64,000 nt of DNA from Anodontia alba. Taxonomy: Eukaryota; Mollusca; Bivalvia; Lucinida; Lucinidae. Made by a program: the position numbers and the translations under genes. The stretch covers positions 82,570,308-82,634,307 of the forward strand of contig OZ024828.1 of NCBI GenBank assembly GCA_964016985.1, read 5' to 3'. Of the stretch, positions 38,501-41,966 are shown one piece after another (the first letter of the stretch is position 1; every line of letters starts with the position of its first letter). The notes under the pieces are model-generated. The model saw nothing but the letters and a program-made list of their open reading frames with translations, had not been told where the DNA came from and did not search any database.

Positions 38501-39103
38501 CATTAGAATCACCTCACTGTGCACACAACACAATTTCATGATAAAATAAGAAAATTTCCTTAAATATTTGTTATTTTGAGGTATCAGATGAATTTCGTAG
38601 GGACTCAAAAATGAGTTTGAATTAGCCATGGTAAACGAGCCATCCATGTTTGAGCTATTGAGGTTTGACAGTATATATATATTTGTATAACCATTATCTC
38701 ATGGTTTGTTGTTTCAGGGTGAGGAGATCTTGTCTCAGTCAAGTCTGTCACGTGTTGACACAACCCAGGGTGGTGGAGAGAGTGATGAAGAAACTATTCC
38801 AGATGATGATGATGAAGAAAGTGATGTGGTGAGTACAAATATCAAAAACATATTCTTTCATAATTTCTGAATGTCACCACTTGAGCGAAGATTTCATGCC
38901 AGTCAATTTATCATTATAACCGATTTTGTCATTGTATCAGTTGTTGGTATAAAGAGGGTTGACTGTATAAGTAACTTTGAGAGATCTTATTGTCAAGCCT
39001 ACTGATGTGTCCCTACTTTCAGGAACTGGATGACCAGAGTAATAGCAGTGAGACAGGACACGATGTCACAGATCCTGAGGGATCCTACAGTCAAGTGTAC
39101 TGA
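1995..39103 (+). CDS. FANCD2: Fanconi anaemia group D2 protein, C-terminal half (20 exons, N-terminus outside window)
   Basis: Exons (joined): 1995-2110, 3464-3572, 4172-4295, 8050-8122, 8618-8712, 9782-9863, 11632-11748, 12358-12486, 14119-14237, 16524-16637, 17609-17736, 19853-19952, 20893-21015, 23031-23124, 30059-30130, 32845-32883, 33536-33685, 36924-37070, 38718-38828, 39023-39103. All have AG/GT borders and the phases join without a break to a TGA, giving about 706 residues; human FANCD2 is about 1451, so this is roughly its second half. Recognised from the family: the [54 protein letters not shown] and [17 protein letters not shown] blocks and an acidic tail. Known role: FANCD2 pairs with FANCI, is mono-ubiquitinated by the FA core complex (the target lysine lies in the missing half) and clamps DNA at crosslinks. 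The part present is expected to be alpha-solenoid plus a disordered acidic C-terminus. No internal stop or frameshift is seen, so the gene looks functional. Confidence 0.95.
2118..2435. mobile_element. TA-flanked MITE with CCGTATTCG termini and a GTTGTGGGT hairpin
   Basis: TA at 2116-2117 and 2436-2437. Inverted ends CCGTATTCGATCTAATTACC / AATTAGGTCGAATAGGG; central palindrome 2220-2272 (GGCATATGTTGTGGGTTCTC and its complement). Starts at intron position +8 (TA at +6) behind FANCD2 exon 1995-2110. Confidence 0.85.
2779..2974. mobile_element. TTAA-type MITE, right end missing
   Basis: Reverse copy of the 6226 type: cccttaaaatgccaggaaaa, hairpin gatcagactgctcctaaagg; right terminus lost. Confidence 0.72.
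3464..3572 (+). CDS. FANCD2: FANCD2 exon 2 of window
   Basis: Acceptor ctttgtag, donor gtgagg; phase 0 to 1. Reads [16 protein letters not shown] then [15 protein letters not shown], matching the conserved FANCD2 segment following the NWFRE motif. Confidence 0.93.
3827..4118 (+). mobile_element. S1 tRNA-derived SINE
   Basis: tRNA-like head with A box (tggctcatttggatgcg) and B box (gggttcgaccc), body gctgattcaagaa.ggcagttgtcag, tail ...aacacaaacacaaa. Sits inside a B-type MITE with an approximate 11-bp duplication (agccagagtgc / agcgaaagtgc). Confidence 0.88.
4172..4295 (+). CDS. FANCD2: FANCD2 exon 3 of window
   Basis: Acceptor ttgatttcag, donor gtaagt; phase 1 to 2. Reads [20 protein letters not shown], then a lysine-rich stretch ([10 protein letters not shown]) that resembles the basic linker of vertebrate FANCD2. 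A SINE (3827-4118) lies just upstream and is in frame by chance, producing a spurious longer ORF. Confidence 0.93.
4428..4735 (+). mobile_element. S1 SINE, diverged
   Basis: Head gccagtctcggtggctcagt, mutated B box, tail ending in ccaaccaaaacc. Confidence 0.8.
4845..5100. mobile_element. D-type palindromic MITE
   Basis: tgacccccttaagccccact, core agattgtgggtactctttag and complement, ctgaaaattttcagtttttg. Copies at 32075-32310 and 33735-33990. Confidence 0.8.
5440..5600. mobile_element. A-type MITE, core truncated
   Basis: acatagctccatataaggtg ... cccctcttatctgaagcttt; short loop gctcattagaagcgcac. Confidence 0.75.
5686..6205 (+). mobile_element. S1-related SINE split by another tRNA-SINE
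   Basis: Head ctccatagtgcagttggtag, gctgattcaagaa-type body, 3' part aagcctgcccaggaaa...gactgggctgtaaaacc. Interrupted at 5838-6090. Confidence 0.78.
5838..6090 (+). mobile_element. Third tRNA-derived SINE type, nested
   Basis: Head gcccccgtagcctagtggat (A box) and gtagttcgagc (B box); 3' part gatataagtgaaatattctt and ggccatgaaacccaaataaa with A-rich tail. Duplicated target about aaagta(c/g)tggttagc on both sides. Only complete copy of this type in the window. Confidence 0.85.
6226..6462. mobile_element. TTAA-flanked MITE, CCCTTAAACTGCC type
   Basis: TTAA on both sides, ends CCCTTAAACTGCC / GGCATTTTATGGG, hairpin GATCAGACTGCTCCTCTAGG. Confidence 0.85.
6645..6945 (+). mobile_element. S1-related SINE, variant head
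   Basis: Head gctccatagagcagttggta with B box gagtttgaacccc, S1 body and tail. Same head variant as 5686. Confidence 0.78.
7085..7210. mobile_element. A-type palindromic MITE
   Basis: cttatttctccatgaaacca, gtcatgggtactcattagaa with complement; right flank resumes at 7432 after the nested element. Confidence 0.85.
7214..7429. mobile_element. TA-flanked MITE with GCAAACAGT core, inserted in a palindromic element
   Basis: Ends CCGTATTTACCATATGTATT / AATACTTAGGGTAAATACGG, TA on both sides (7212-7213, 7430-7431); core hairpin AGACCCAGATGAGACGCCGC. It interrupts the right flank of the 7085-7210 palindrome. Confidence 0.87.
8050..8122 (+). CDS. FANCD2: FANCD2 exon 4 of window
   Basis: Acceptor cttcttcag, donor gtaatg; phase 2 to 0. 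Reads [18 protein letters not shown], a polar, probably disordered Ser/Glu linker with little family conservation. It is supported by correct phase on both sides and position between two conserved exons. Confidence 0.82.
8250..8570. mobile_element. B-type MITE plus partial second copy
   Basis: aatgctttgtatgctgggta ... cacttcatgccaattgtctcc with complement; followed by another right arm to 8545. Between FANCD2 exons 4 and 5. Confidence 0.75.
8618..8712 (+). CDS. FANCD2: FANCD2 exon 5 of window
   Basis: Acceptor ttgttcacag, donor gtaata; phase 0 to 2. Polar start, then [14 protein letters not shown], which joins the next exon as ...[10 protein letters not shown], a well-conserved FANCD2 block. 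Confidence 0.92.
9013..9052. repeat. Perfect short palindrome
   Basis: aatattgaccgaggc TATC gcctcggtcaatatt; surroundings (8970-9085) show weaker inverted similarity. Confidence 0.75.
9782..9863 (+). CDS. FANCD2: FANCD2 exon 6 of window
   Basis: Acceptor atatttcag, donor gtattt; phase 2 to 0. Reads [20 protein letters not shown] then DTEMNTK; vertebrate FANCD2 has the near-equivalent ELD-EVF-IL--GLVTK---DTEMHT pattern. Confidence 0.95.
9878..10081. mobile_element. Decayed TTAA-type MITE
   Basis: ttggtcctgctgagcccaga ... cagcatggcaagggctaag matches 40082 and 57957; TTAA motifs eroded. Directly follows FANCD2 exon 9782-9863. Confidence 0.7.
10106..10402 (+). mobile_element. S1 SINE
   Basis: Head ttggtggttcagtcagatgc, body and tail ...gggccgtaaaatctcaacac. 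Confidence 0.8.
10485..10692. mobile_element. Foldback element, AAAAGGGGTTTACTCTAG hairpin
   Basis: Arms about 10553-10590 and 10600-10636 (ggggtttactctagaaggaa / ttccttctagagtaaacccc) within wider weak inverted flanks. Confidence 0.75.
11165..11201. repeat. Poly(A) tract
   Basis: Long A run in the right arm of a GCAAACAGT-type MITE remnant (about 11020-11240). Confidence 0.85.
11244..11610. repeat. Tandem repeat, about 73-bp unit, 5 copies
   Basis: tttacctttgatgggacctg, agtggctgtttaagacaggt, gattgcttaattcaggt recur at about 11249, 11323, 11396, 11467, 11539. Ends 22 bp before FANCD2 exon 11632-11748. Confidence 0.87.
11632..11748 (+). CDS. FANCD2: FANCD2 exon 7 of window
   Basis: Acceptor tatttacag, donor gtaagt; 39 whole codons. 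Reads [20 protein letters not shown] then [28 protein letters not shown] is the vertebrate counterpart. Confidence 0.95.
11965..12260 (+). mobile_element. S1 SINE, 5' truncated
   Basis: Starts within the A box (ggatgcggcgtccgactgg); B box gggttcaacccc intact; 3' tail cctcaacacaaacaaac. Confidence 0.83.
12358..12486 (+). CDS. FANCD2: FANCD2 exon 8 of window
   Basis: Acceptor gctaatttccag, donor gtaaag; 43 whole codons. Contains [20 protein letters not shown] and [16 protein letters not shown], typical helical-repeat sequence of FANCD2. Confidence 0.94.
12560..13200. repeat. Tandem repeat, about 135-bp unit
   Basis: aagctgaaactttgtaaata, caccatgatgtggagcagtg, gcagagttatgcccctttga recur three times after 12765; the first part is a decayed CTCTTTATAAC-type MITE. 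Confidence 0.83.
13405..13652. mobile_element. Inverted-repeat MITE, GAGGGTTGAGCGCAAGACT type
   Basis: Ends cgagggttgagcgcaagact / agtcttgcgctcaaccctc; central palindrome 13484-13551 (aggtgccattgctc atac gagcaatggcacct). Single copy here. Confidence 0.83.
13712..13892. mobile_element. A-type palindromic MITE
   Basis: ttgatatgtttcttatttct ... gaaaattatttacctgatac; core gttgtaggtactcatcagaa / ttctaatgagtacccacaac. Confidence 0.83.
14119..14237 (+). CDS. FANCD2: FANCD2 exon 9 of window, with duplicated donor site
   Basis: Acceptor attgtttcag, donor gtaagt; phase 0 to 2. Reads [20 protein letters not shown] then W across the junction. The 16-bp target-site duplication of an S2 element (14247-14531) copies the exon end and donor, so an identical donor recurs 301 bp later. 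Reading on to it meets TAA straight after the Trp codon, so only the proximal donor preserves the frame. Confidence 0.94.
14247..14531 (+). mobile_element. S2 SINE-like element at the FANCD2 exon 9 donor
   Basis: 285 bp; starts GGGTGGTCGGGTGGTGCGAA, polypyrimidine centre, ends CCCCAACACAATCAA. Flanked by a perfect 16-bp duplication tctcctggtaagtttg (14231-14246, 14532-14547). No A/B box is obvious, so SINE class is tentative; TSD length and A-rich tail point to target-primed reverse transcription. Confidence 0.9.
14768..16210 (-). pseudogene. Non-LTR retrotransposon reverse transcriptase fragment
   Basis: Minus-strand pieces in several frames: [80 protein letters not shown] and the catalytic LFADDIA (F/YADD box). 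The polymerase order is kept but frameshifts and a stop break it. No endonuclease is seen. Clade (RTE- or CR1-like) cannot be fixed by eye. It lies in the FANCD2 intron 14238-16523, antisense to the gene. Confidence 0.9.
16524..16637 (+). CDS. FANCD2: FANCD2 exon 10 of window
   Basis: Acceptor ttacttctcag, donor gtaagt; phase 2 to 2. Reads [20 protein letters not shown] then [17 protein letters not shown]. Followed within 45 bp by a 200-bp near-perfect palindrome. Confidence 0.93.
16681..16881. mobile_element. 200-bp near-perfect palindrome (A-type MITE)
   Basis: Centre at about 16781 (GCGCCTC GAT GAGGCGC). Arms extend to gaattgttaaggaggagtat and its complement. Core TTGTGGGTACTCATTAGAAG. 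Only a few mismatches, so young. Begins 44 bp after FANCD2 exon 16524-16637. Confidence 0.9.
16937..17246 (+). mobile_element. S1 SINE, full length
   Basis: Head gctggcctcggtggctcagt, B box tggttcgatcc, tail ctcaacacaaacaa; short duplication tacttggt on both sides. Confidence 0.85.
17609..17736 (+). CDS. FANCD2: FANCD2 exon 11 of window
   Basis: Acceptor ttgtattacag, donor gtaaga; phase 2 to 1. Reads [20 protein letters not shown] then [20 protein letters not shown]; helical, FANCD2-like. Confidence 0.94.
18054..18241. mobile_element. A-type palindromic MITE, full ends
   Basis: Ends atagccccagataattggga / caccttatcttgagctatat; core gttgtgggtactcattagaa with its complement. Confidence 0.85.
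18461..18747 (+). mobile_element. S1 SINE with small internal deletion
   Basis: Head ggccggcctcggtggctcag; lacks the gtgcacaatactgg stretch; flanked by attgt(c/t)cagtgatt duplication. Confidence 0.87.
18989..19232. mobile_element. TTAA-type MITE, CCCTTAAACTGCC type
   Basis: aacccttaaactgccaatca ... ggcattttaaggctta, with cagactgctcctttaggagc hairpin. Confidence 0.8.
19505..19762. mobile_element. Palindromic MITE carrying a poly(C) tract
   Basis: Hairpin gtgaattgtctgctgagcag with complement (19573-19611), right end tgactggcacttcaagggtt as in other TTAA types; interrupted by poly(C) at 19631-19688. Confidence 0.78.
19631..19688. repeat. Poly(C) tract, about 58 bases
   Basis: An uninterrupted run of C, unlike any other homopolymer in the window. 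Length may be inaccurate because of sequencing. Confidence 0.9.
19853..19952 (+). CDS. FANCD2: FANCD2 exon 12 of window
   Basis: Acceptor tttgttacag, donor gtgagt; phase 1 to 2. Reads [20 protein letters not shown] then [12 protein letters not shown]; vertebrates have a similar A--FL---W block here. Confidence 0.93.
20505..20800. mobile_element. A-type MITE with CA-rich insertion
   Basis: catatgttgtgggtactcag ... tgccacaacatacgtttctg; an (ACACAG)n simple repeat at 20728-20779 interrupts the right flank. Confidence 0.78.
20893..21015 (+). CDS. FANCD2: FANCD2 exon 13 of window
   Basis: Acceptor tcctcaacag, donor gtaagc; phase 2 to 2. Reads [20 protein letters not shown] then [20 protein letters not shown]. 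Confidence 0.93.
21807..21950 (+). repeat. S1 SINE, 3' fragment
   Basis: Begins tttctggcgaaagtatgtgc, ends cctcaacgcaaacaaa; an AT microsatellite follows at 21968. Confidence 0.8.
21968..22033. repeat. (AT)n microsatellite
   Basis: About 33 uninterrupted AT/TA units right after an S1 fragment. Confidence 0.95.
23031..23124 (+). CDS. FANCD2: FANCD2 exon 14 of window
   Basis: Acceptor ttattttcag, donor gtaatt; phase 2 to 0. Reads [20 protein letters not shown] then [11 protein letters not shown]; human has F--FFRV---ELEK-VK-I-P at this point. The next intron, 6.9 kb, is the longest visible one. Confidence 0.93.
23395..23730. mobile_element. Compound B-type MITE
   Basis: tcttagcactccaggtgaaa; three successive tttcatgcaaattgtctcc arms on the left and two complementary arms on the right, as if one B-type element inserted into another. 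Confidence 0.75.
24941..26277 (-). mobile_element. mariner transposon (D,D34D), two frameshifts
   Basis: Terminal inverted repeats starting CGAGGGATGTTCGAAATGAA at both ends, TA duplicated at 24939-24940 and 26278-26279, length 1337 bp. The transposase region lies on the minus strand. It is inserted in a TA-type MITE that is itself inside a palindromic element. Confidence 0.95.
25011..26084 (-). pseudogene. mariner transposase, frameshifted
   Basis: Start [15 protein letters not shown] at 26084, stop at 25011. HTH region ([34 protein letters not shown]), catalytic aspartates in [18 protein letters not shown] and [11 protein letters not shown] with 34 residues between the last two (D,D34D). 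Single-base losses near 26016 and near 25725 split it into three frames; the second falls in the ARWVPHLL motif. Otherwise nearly complete, so a fairly recent insertion. Confidence 0.93.
26662..26758 (+). repeat. S1 SINE, 3' fragment inside tandem repeat
   Basis: tgacctgcccagttaacgtc through cctcaacacaaacaaacc, embedded in the ERE-containing array. Confidence 0.75.
27112..27345. mobile_element. MITE with GGGCCC termini
   Basis: Inverted ends gggcccggttgttcaaagcg / gctttgaacaactgggccc, central palindrome aatgtgagtagcttttgcac with complement. Partial copy at 540-690. Confidence 0.85.
27505..27686 (+). repeat. S1 SINE, 3' fragment, diverged
   Basis: cattctcttcctttagctga through gggcagtaatacatcaactc. 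Confidence 0.72.
27928..28640. repeat. Tandem repeat, about 180-bp unit, 4 copies
   Basis: Begins with a hairpin (cgcacctgcttgtagcagggtgcg split by a loop); units carry gtccgtccgtctgtcaacat, gtcaaagttagtattctaat and ctccctgacctcctgactt. A decayed start of the same family is at about 44110-44175. Confidence 0.87.
28640..29740. repeat. Tandem repeat, about 145-bp unit, 8 copies, with TGACCTTGACCT
   Basis: ggtgaccttgacctatattt, cagtgactttgacacatttt, aactataaggcctacaacca recur near 28651, 28796, 28941, 29086, 29231, 29378, 29526, 29649. Each has TGACCTTGACC(T), i.e. two AGGTCA half-sites in direct repeat without spacing on the minus strand. Confidence 0.88.
30059..30130 (+). CDS. FANCD2: FANCD2 exon 15 of window
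   Basis: Acceptor ttgttgtag, donor gtatgt; 24 whole codons. Reads [20 protein letters not shown] then NLVK; human has LLYWNMAVRDFSILINLIK. Confidence 0.93.
31339..31802. mobile_element. Inverted-repeat element with AAGGCTGGC termini
   Basis: Left end aaggctggcacaattaattg, right end gccagcctta; internal ATCGATTAATTG-type inverted stretches. A second copy starts at 63866 in opposite orientation and leaves the window. Interrupted by the TA-type MITE at 31459. Superfamily not assigned. Confidence 0.65.
31459..31664. mobile_element. TA-flanked MITE with GCAAACAGT core
   Basis: Left end ccgtatttacccttagtatt, right end degraded; core hairpin of GTAGACCC...GGTCTAC type near 31573-31638. Nested inside the inverted-repeat element 31339-31802. 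Confidence 0.75.
32075..32310. mobile_element. D-type palindromic MITE
   Basis: tgacccccttaaaccccact ... actttcaatttttggtggtg; core cataatgtgggtacttgtta. Confidence 0.8.
32402..32685 (+). mobile_element. S1 SINE, 5' truncated
   Basis: Starts cgcctgacaggagaccagga; B box gggttcaaccc; tail cctcaacacaaacaaac. Confidence 0.83.
32845..32883 (+). CDS. FANCD2: FANCD2 exon 16 of window (39-nt micro-exon)
   Basis: Acceptor cttgtttcag, donor gtaagt; 13 codons, [13 protein letters not shown]. Human has VFDSHPVLHVCLK at the same point, immediately before YGRLFV. Confidence 0.92.
33049..33266. mobile_element. TTAA-flanked MITE, CCCATTGAAGACTGGAG type
   Basis: TTAA 33045-33048 and 33267-33270; core gcagacccagatcagatgcc. 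Intron before FANCD2 exon 33536. Confidence 0.83.
33536..33685 (+). CDS. FANCD2: FANCD2 exon 17 of window
   Basis: Acceptor tcgtttcag, donor gtatgt; 50 codons. Reads [20 protein letters not shown] ... [14 protein letters not shown], one of the most conserved FANCD2 stretches. Confidence 0.96.
33735..33992. mobile_element. D-type palindromic MITE, inverted
   Basis: cctccaaaaactgaaaattt ... ggcatttaagggggtcaaaa; core agattgtgggtactcattag, centre near 33857. Begins 50 bp after FANCD2 exon 33536-33685. Confidence 0.83.
35007..35106 (-). pseudogene. Lone 5' exon with Cys-rich zinc-finger start, inside foldback-like element
   Basis: ATG at 35104-35106, [20 protein letters not shown] then [14 protein letters not shown] and a splice donor (gtaact). 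C-x2-C ... C-x2-C spacing and RLCGTG resemble the N-terminal zinc finger of MULE/FLYWCH-type proteins I recall from bivalves (RQ---CD-C--W-HR-CGTG). Two further donor-like sites (acttac, acatac on +) follow as imperfect tandem copies at about 34898 and 34949. No downstream exon was found, so it is a fragment or captured exon. Confidence 0.5.
35478..36120. repeat. Cluster of tetranucleotide microsatellites
   Basis: (TCTA)n at 35478-35515, (CATC)n 35563-35598, (CATA)n 35667-35721, (CATT)n 35741-35786 and weaker repeats to 36120, with a recurring spacer tatgggccttataatat. Produces spurious Ser/His/Ile ORFs. Confidence 0.9.
36450..36660 (+). repeat. Old tRNA-derived SINE fragment
   Basis: tagtagagtggttagtgctt resembles an A box and the 3' part (gaaaaggatgtaaaacacc) resembles a SINE tail; strongly diverged. 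Confidence 0.45.
36661..36923. other. FANCD2 intron, unique sequence
   Basis: Non-repeat stretch leading into exon 36924-37070; contains a short direct repeat (aaggtgacttccaaattaag). Nothing else recognised. Confidence 0.5.
36924..37070 (+). CDS. FANCD2: FANCD2 exon 18 of window
   Basis: Acceptor ttatcttacag, donor gtagtc; 49 codons. Contains [40 protein letters not shown] and KNRDLQ, nearly the vertebrate sequence. Confidence 0.96.
37571..37955. mobile_element. TTAA-flanked MITE interrupted by a TA-flanked MITE
   Basis: TTAA 37567-37570 and 37956-37959; ends CCCGTAATCAGG / ...TTTAATGGG; split by 37660-37878. Confidence 0.82.
37660..37878. mobile_element. TA-flanked MITE with CACTACAACCTCTTTATAAC termini
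   Basis: Inverted ends cactacaacctctttataac / tataaagaggttgtggtg, TA on both sides, and a central palindrome (gaccataaatggtc with tttttcaatataatctatac). Decayed relatives at about 7715-7870 and 12570-12740. Tc1/pogo-type by TA and terminus style. Confidence 0.83.
38167..38474 (+). mobile_element. S1 SINE, full length, young
   Basis: Head gccggcctcggtggctcagt, intact A and B boxes, tail with (acaa)n, perfect duplication caaaaatggtgt on both sides. Best family representative here. Confidence 0.9.
38718..38828 (+). CDS. FANCD2: FANCD2 exon 19 of window
   Basis: Acceptor gttgtttcag, donor gtgagt; 37 codons. Begins [20 protein letters not shown], then turns acidic ([17 protein letters not shown]), matching the family's disordered acidic C-terminus. 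Confidence 0.93.
39023..39103 (+). CDS. FANCD2: FANCD2 terminal coding exon
   Basis: Acceptor ctactttcag; reads [20 protein letters not shown] then SYSQVY and TGA. Acidic end of the protein. The literal EDGE tetrapeptide reported near the human C-terminus is not present in this or the previous exon. Confidence 0.88.
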   Translation, partial: ELDDQSNSSETGHDVTDPEGSYSQVY

Positions 39104-39327
39104 TGTTTCAAGTTTGTCATGGTCAAAAATTGGAAGTCAGCAAAGATAGTGACAGTTAATGCTTCTTAGCACTCTGGGTGAAATTATCTGCAGAGGACAT
39201 TTTGAAATATTTTTCTTATTTTTCCCACAAAACAATTTCATGCAAATGTCTCCAATGTCAAATCCTGTTTTCTTGGGAAAAAAAGCAAAATACATGTATC
39301 ATCAATTTGTCATATGCTGAATTTGCC

Positions 39328-39690
39328 CATATTCCTCAAAAATAGACTGTCCAAAAATAGATTATCCAAAAATGGTTTAATAAATTGATATATGGTATTA
39401 AAACAATCATAAAATGTGGCACTTGACAGCCTGTAAAATTTCAGTTTGTCTCTCGTTCTTGAAATGAAAGGATTTTTTATCGTATCTCTGAATTAATGTT
39501 GCCAACATTAATTCGAAGATACTATAAAAAAAGTTTCATTTTTTATCCTGTTCAAAAATGAGAGACTAACTGAAATTTGACAGGCTGTCAGATGCCACAC
39601 TTTATGATGGTATTAATACTATATATCAATATATGAATTTATTAAATCTTTCTTGGATAAAAAAATGTCTATTTTTGAGGAATATGGAGC
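39328..39690. mobile_element. 360-bp inverted-repeat element downstream of FANCD2
   Basis: Ends ccatattcctcaaaaatagac (39328) and gtctatttttgaggaatatgg; inner arms cttgacagcctgtaaaattt / aaatttgacaggctgtcaga; loop near 39510 (aattaatgttgccaacatta). Sits in the remains of a B-type MITE. Confidence 0.83.
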
Positions 39691-39857
39691 CTTTAAAGCA
39701 AATGAACAGACATACACACTAACATTAAACGGGTCTCTATGGCTCACTCTTGCAGGAAAAATGTGTTATCTGCATACATCCAGTATTTGTATAAATAGCT
39801 GCAAAATATGTCACTCAGTTGCCTGGCAGCGTTAAAAATCTGAAAACTGAACTGAAA

Positions 39858-40030
39858 CTGGGGGTATCCACATAATATATTTTTTTATCTCAATGAAAAC
39901 ACTTGAGTACACATTAGAAGCTCCTCACTGAGGCATTTCTAATGAGTACCCACAGCATGTTTTTGTGGAGAAATAAAAAAAATATCTACTTTTTGGTTGA
40001 AAAAAAAAAAGCACCTTACCTGGAGGTATG
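39858..40030. mobile_element. A-type MITE in probable FANCD2 3' UTR
   Basis: actgggggtatccacataat, cacttgagtacacattagaa / tttctaatgagtacccacag, caccttacctggaggtatg. Confidence 0.78.
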
Positions 40031-40081
40031 TAGTAACTGGCAGTTTTGATCAGACTGTAGATGCCTTTCCTGTGTGTTTAA

Positions 40082-40293
40082 CCCTAGTCCTGCTGAACCC
40101 GGATATGTCCTGCTTTGCAAACAGCGTAGATCCAGATCAGTTGGCTTCTCAGTTGGCTTCTGAAGAAGCCAACTGATCTGGATCTGCACTGTTTGCCACT
40201 AAGTTTGTGAATATTAACAACCTGGATCAAGTAATTTGATTGACTGAAAACTAGAAATGGGAGTGGCATTTTAATTTTTTCAGCAGGACAAGG
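40082..40293. mobile_element. TTAA-flanked MITE, CCCTAGTCCTGCTGA type
   Basis: TTAA at 40078-40081 and 40294-40297. Core hairpin GATCAGTTGGCTTCTGAAGA and GCACTGTTTGCC. Lies in the probable FANCD2 3' UTR. Other copies: 57957-58151 and a decayed one at about 9878-10081. Confidence 0.83.
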
Positions 40294-40490
40294 GTTAACA
40301 CATTAAGCAACAGCTATTGAGCCCTCTTACTGGAGTAAGACATAGCTCCAATTCTGTGCTAGTGTGCATGTCTGTACATGTGTGTATTCATCCCTAGACC
40401 CCTAAATGATAAATGATCTCCACCTGTGTGAGCCCTTCAAAACTCACCATTCCAGCCTGAGTCACCTTCCATGAAACTTGCTTCCCCTGA

Positions 40491-41087
40491 GCCGGCCATG
40501 GTGGCTCAGTTGGATGCGCGTCCGACTGGTGATCAGGAGGTTGCGGGTTCGACCCACGCAGGGTCGGCAACATTCTTTCATGGAGATTGATCATGAAATA
40601 TTTTCCATGGTCATTCTCTTTCTTGAGGTGGTCGGGTGTCGCGATCTTACGTCTTGCGTCACTGGGGTGCCCAACTTATATTGGCTTACAGTTGGGCAAG
40701 GCCTGCTGTCCTTGTAGCAGGTAAGGGTAGAGGGGGATGTTTTTATTTCTTCTGTTTCTTCACTTTCATTCCTGTTCCTCTTTTTTCCCTGTCCCTCTCT
40801 TTTATCTCCTCTACTATCTCTTCTGTCTCTTTTCTCCCTTTCTCTGGGAGACGACACAAAATGACCCACAAGGGTCAACGTCGTTAAACCCCAACTCAAT
40901 TATTCATTCTCTCCCTTTCACTGATTCATGAAGGGTAGTTGTCAGTTTCTGGCAAAAGAATGTGCACAATACTGGTTAACCACTTAGAGAACTAAGCCTG
41001 CCCAGTAAAAGTGTGGTTAGGTAAACTGACCACTCTCGACATGACCCCATTGTGTTGTCTGGGCTGTAAAACCTCAACACAAACAAA
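40491..41087 (+). mobile_element. S1 SINE containing a nested S2 element
   Basis: Head gccggccatggtggctcagt, tail aacacaaacaaa, duplication cttcccctga at 40481-40490 and 41088-41097. Lies in the likely FANCD2 3' UTR. Confidence 0.88.
40626..40903 (+). mobile_element. S2 element nested in an S1 SINE
   Basis: Same consensus (GGTGGTCGGGTG...CCCCAACTCAA) with a short direct repeat of tcattctct on both sides, splitting the S1 copy at 40491-41087. Confidence 0.87.
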
Positions 41088-41228
41088 CTTCCCCTGAGGG
41101 TATCTGTTCCTCTTTAGATTGTTGAAATCTTCATTGGACCAAGATGTGTGTCCAGATGTTGACTACCACGATTGATTGTGTAGAATTATTGCTTATCATA
41201 TATGTGCCAAATGTATGTATTATGGCTA

Positions 41229-41234
41229 AATAAA
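41229..41234 (+). terminator. Candidate poly(A) signal AATAAA
   Basis: AATAAA followed within 20 bp by a GT-rich run (gatgtgtgcc) in non-repeat sequence. Plausible distal poly(A) site for FANCD2, 2.1 kb after the stop codon. Confidence 0.35.
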
Positions 41235-41365
41235 ATAGTTTTCAAAGATGTGTGCCATTTTATATTTAGAAGATTAATTACTCTGAATAAACAATTTCCC
41301 AGCACAACTTAAACAACTGTGATATTTCTTCTACATGTATGCATCCTATTTCCAGAGGGATTTAA

Positions 41366-41566
41366 CCTTTACCACTCTCTGGGCATTTTCAGCCGACGAC
41401 AAATTGATGTTTTTCTTATTTTTCCCCAGAAAACAGGATTTGACATTCCATGCAAATTGTCTCAATGAGACAATTTGCATGAAATGTCAAATCCTATTTT
41501 CTGGGAAAAATAAGAAAAATATTTCCAGATGTCATCTGCCGAAAATTTTACCCAGAGTGCTTAGCG
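41366..41566. mobile_element. TTAA-flanked 'B-type' MITE
   Basis: TTAA 41362-41365 and 41567-41570; ends CCTTTACCACTCTCTGGGC / CCCAGAGTGCTTAGCG; palindrome GACATTCCATGCAAATTGTC with its complement. Consensus copy of a family also seen at 49480-49690, 53605-53815, 50735-50918 and elsewhere. Confidence 0.85.
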
Positions 41567-41966
41567 TTAAAGGGCGTCCTGCCATTTTATTGTCACTACT
41601 GGTTAGCAAGCAGGAGGTGCATAGGGATGGAGGATCCCTTTCTGGTGACGGCTTCAACAATGTGTCTGTGTGCCTTTAGCTCCATTTCTCAAACACCAAG
41701 GCCTCTAAGTAACTTCATACACACCTCCACCATGATACATCCTGCCCACTGCCATGGATCTTTGTTGACCTTGACATAGTTTTCAAGCTTGGCTGAACAG
41801 TGTTTAGTCTGTGTGTTTAGCTCCATTTCTTGATCACCACCTCCATTTGGCGAATTTCTTTCATACATATCTTAAATATGACTGTTGCAATTTACATGTA
41901 CGAGGGGAGTTCAATAAATTTGTAGAACTCGGGGTTTAACTCACAGATTGGAAGACGGTTTCAACA

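Larger units (their letters stand above)
39104..41260 (+). other. FANCD2: Probable FANCD2 3' UTR / downstream region broken by transposons
   Basis: After the TGA, short unique stretches (39104-39160, about 39700-39860, 40297-40480, 41098-41260) alternate with MITEs and a nested SINE. AATAAA at 41229-41234 is followed by a TG-rich stretch, the usual layout of a cleavage site; another AATAAA occurs at 39379-39384. Without transcripts the true 3' end is unknown. Confidence 0.35.
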
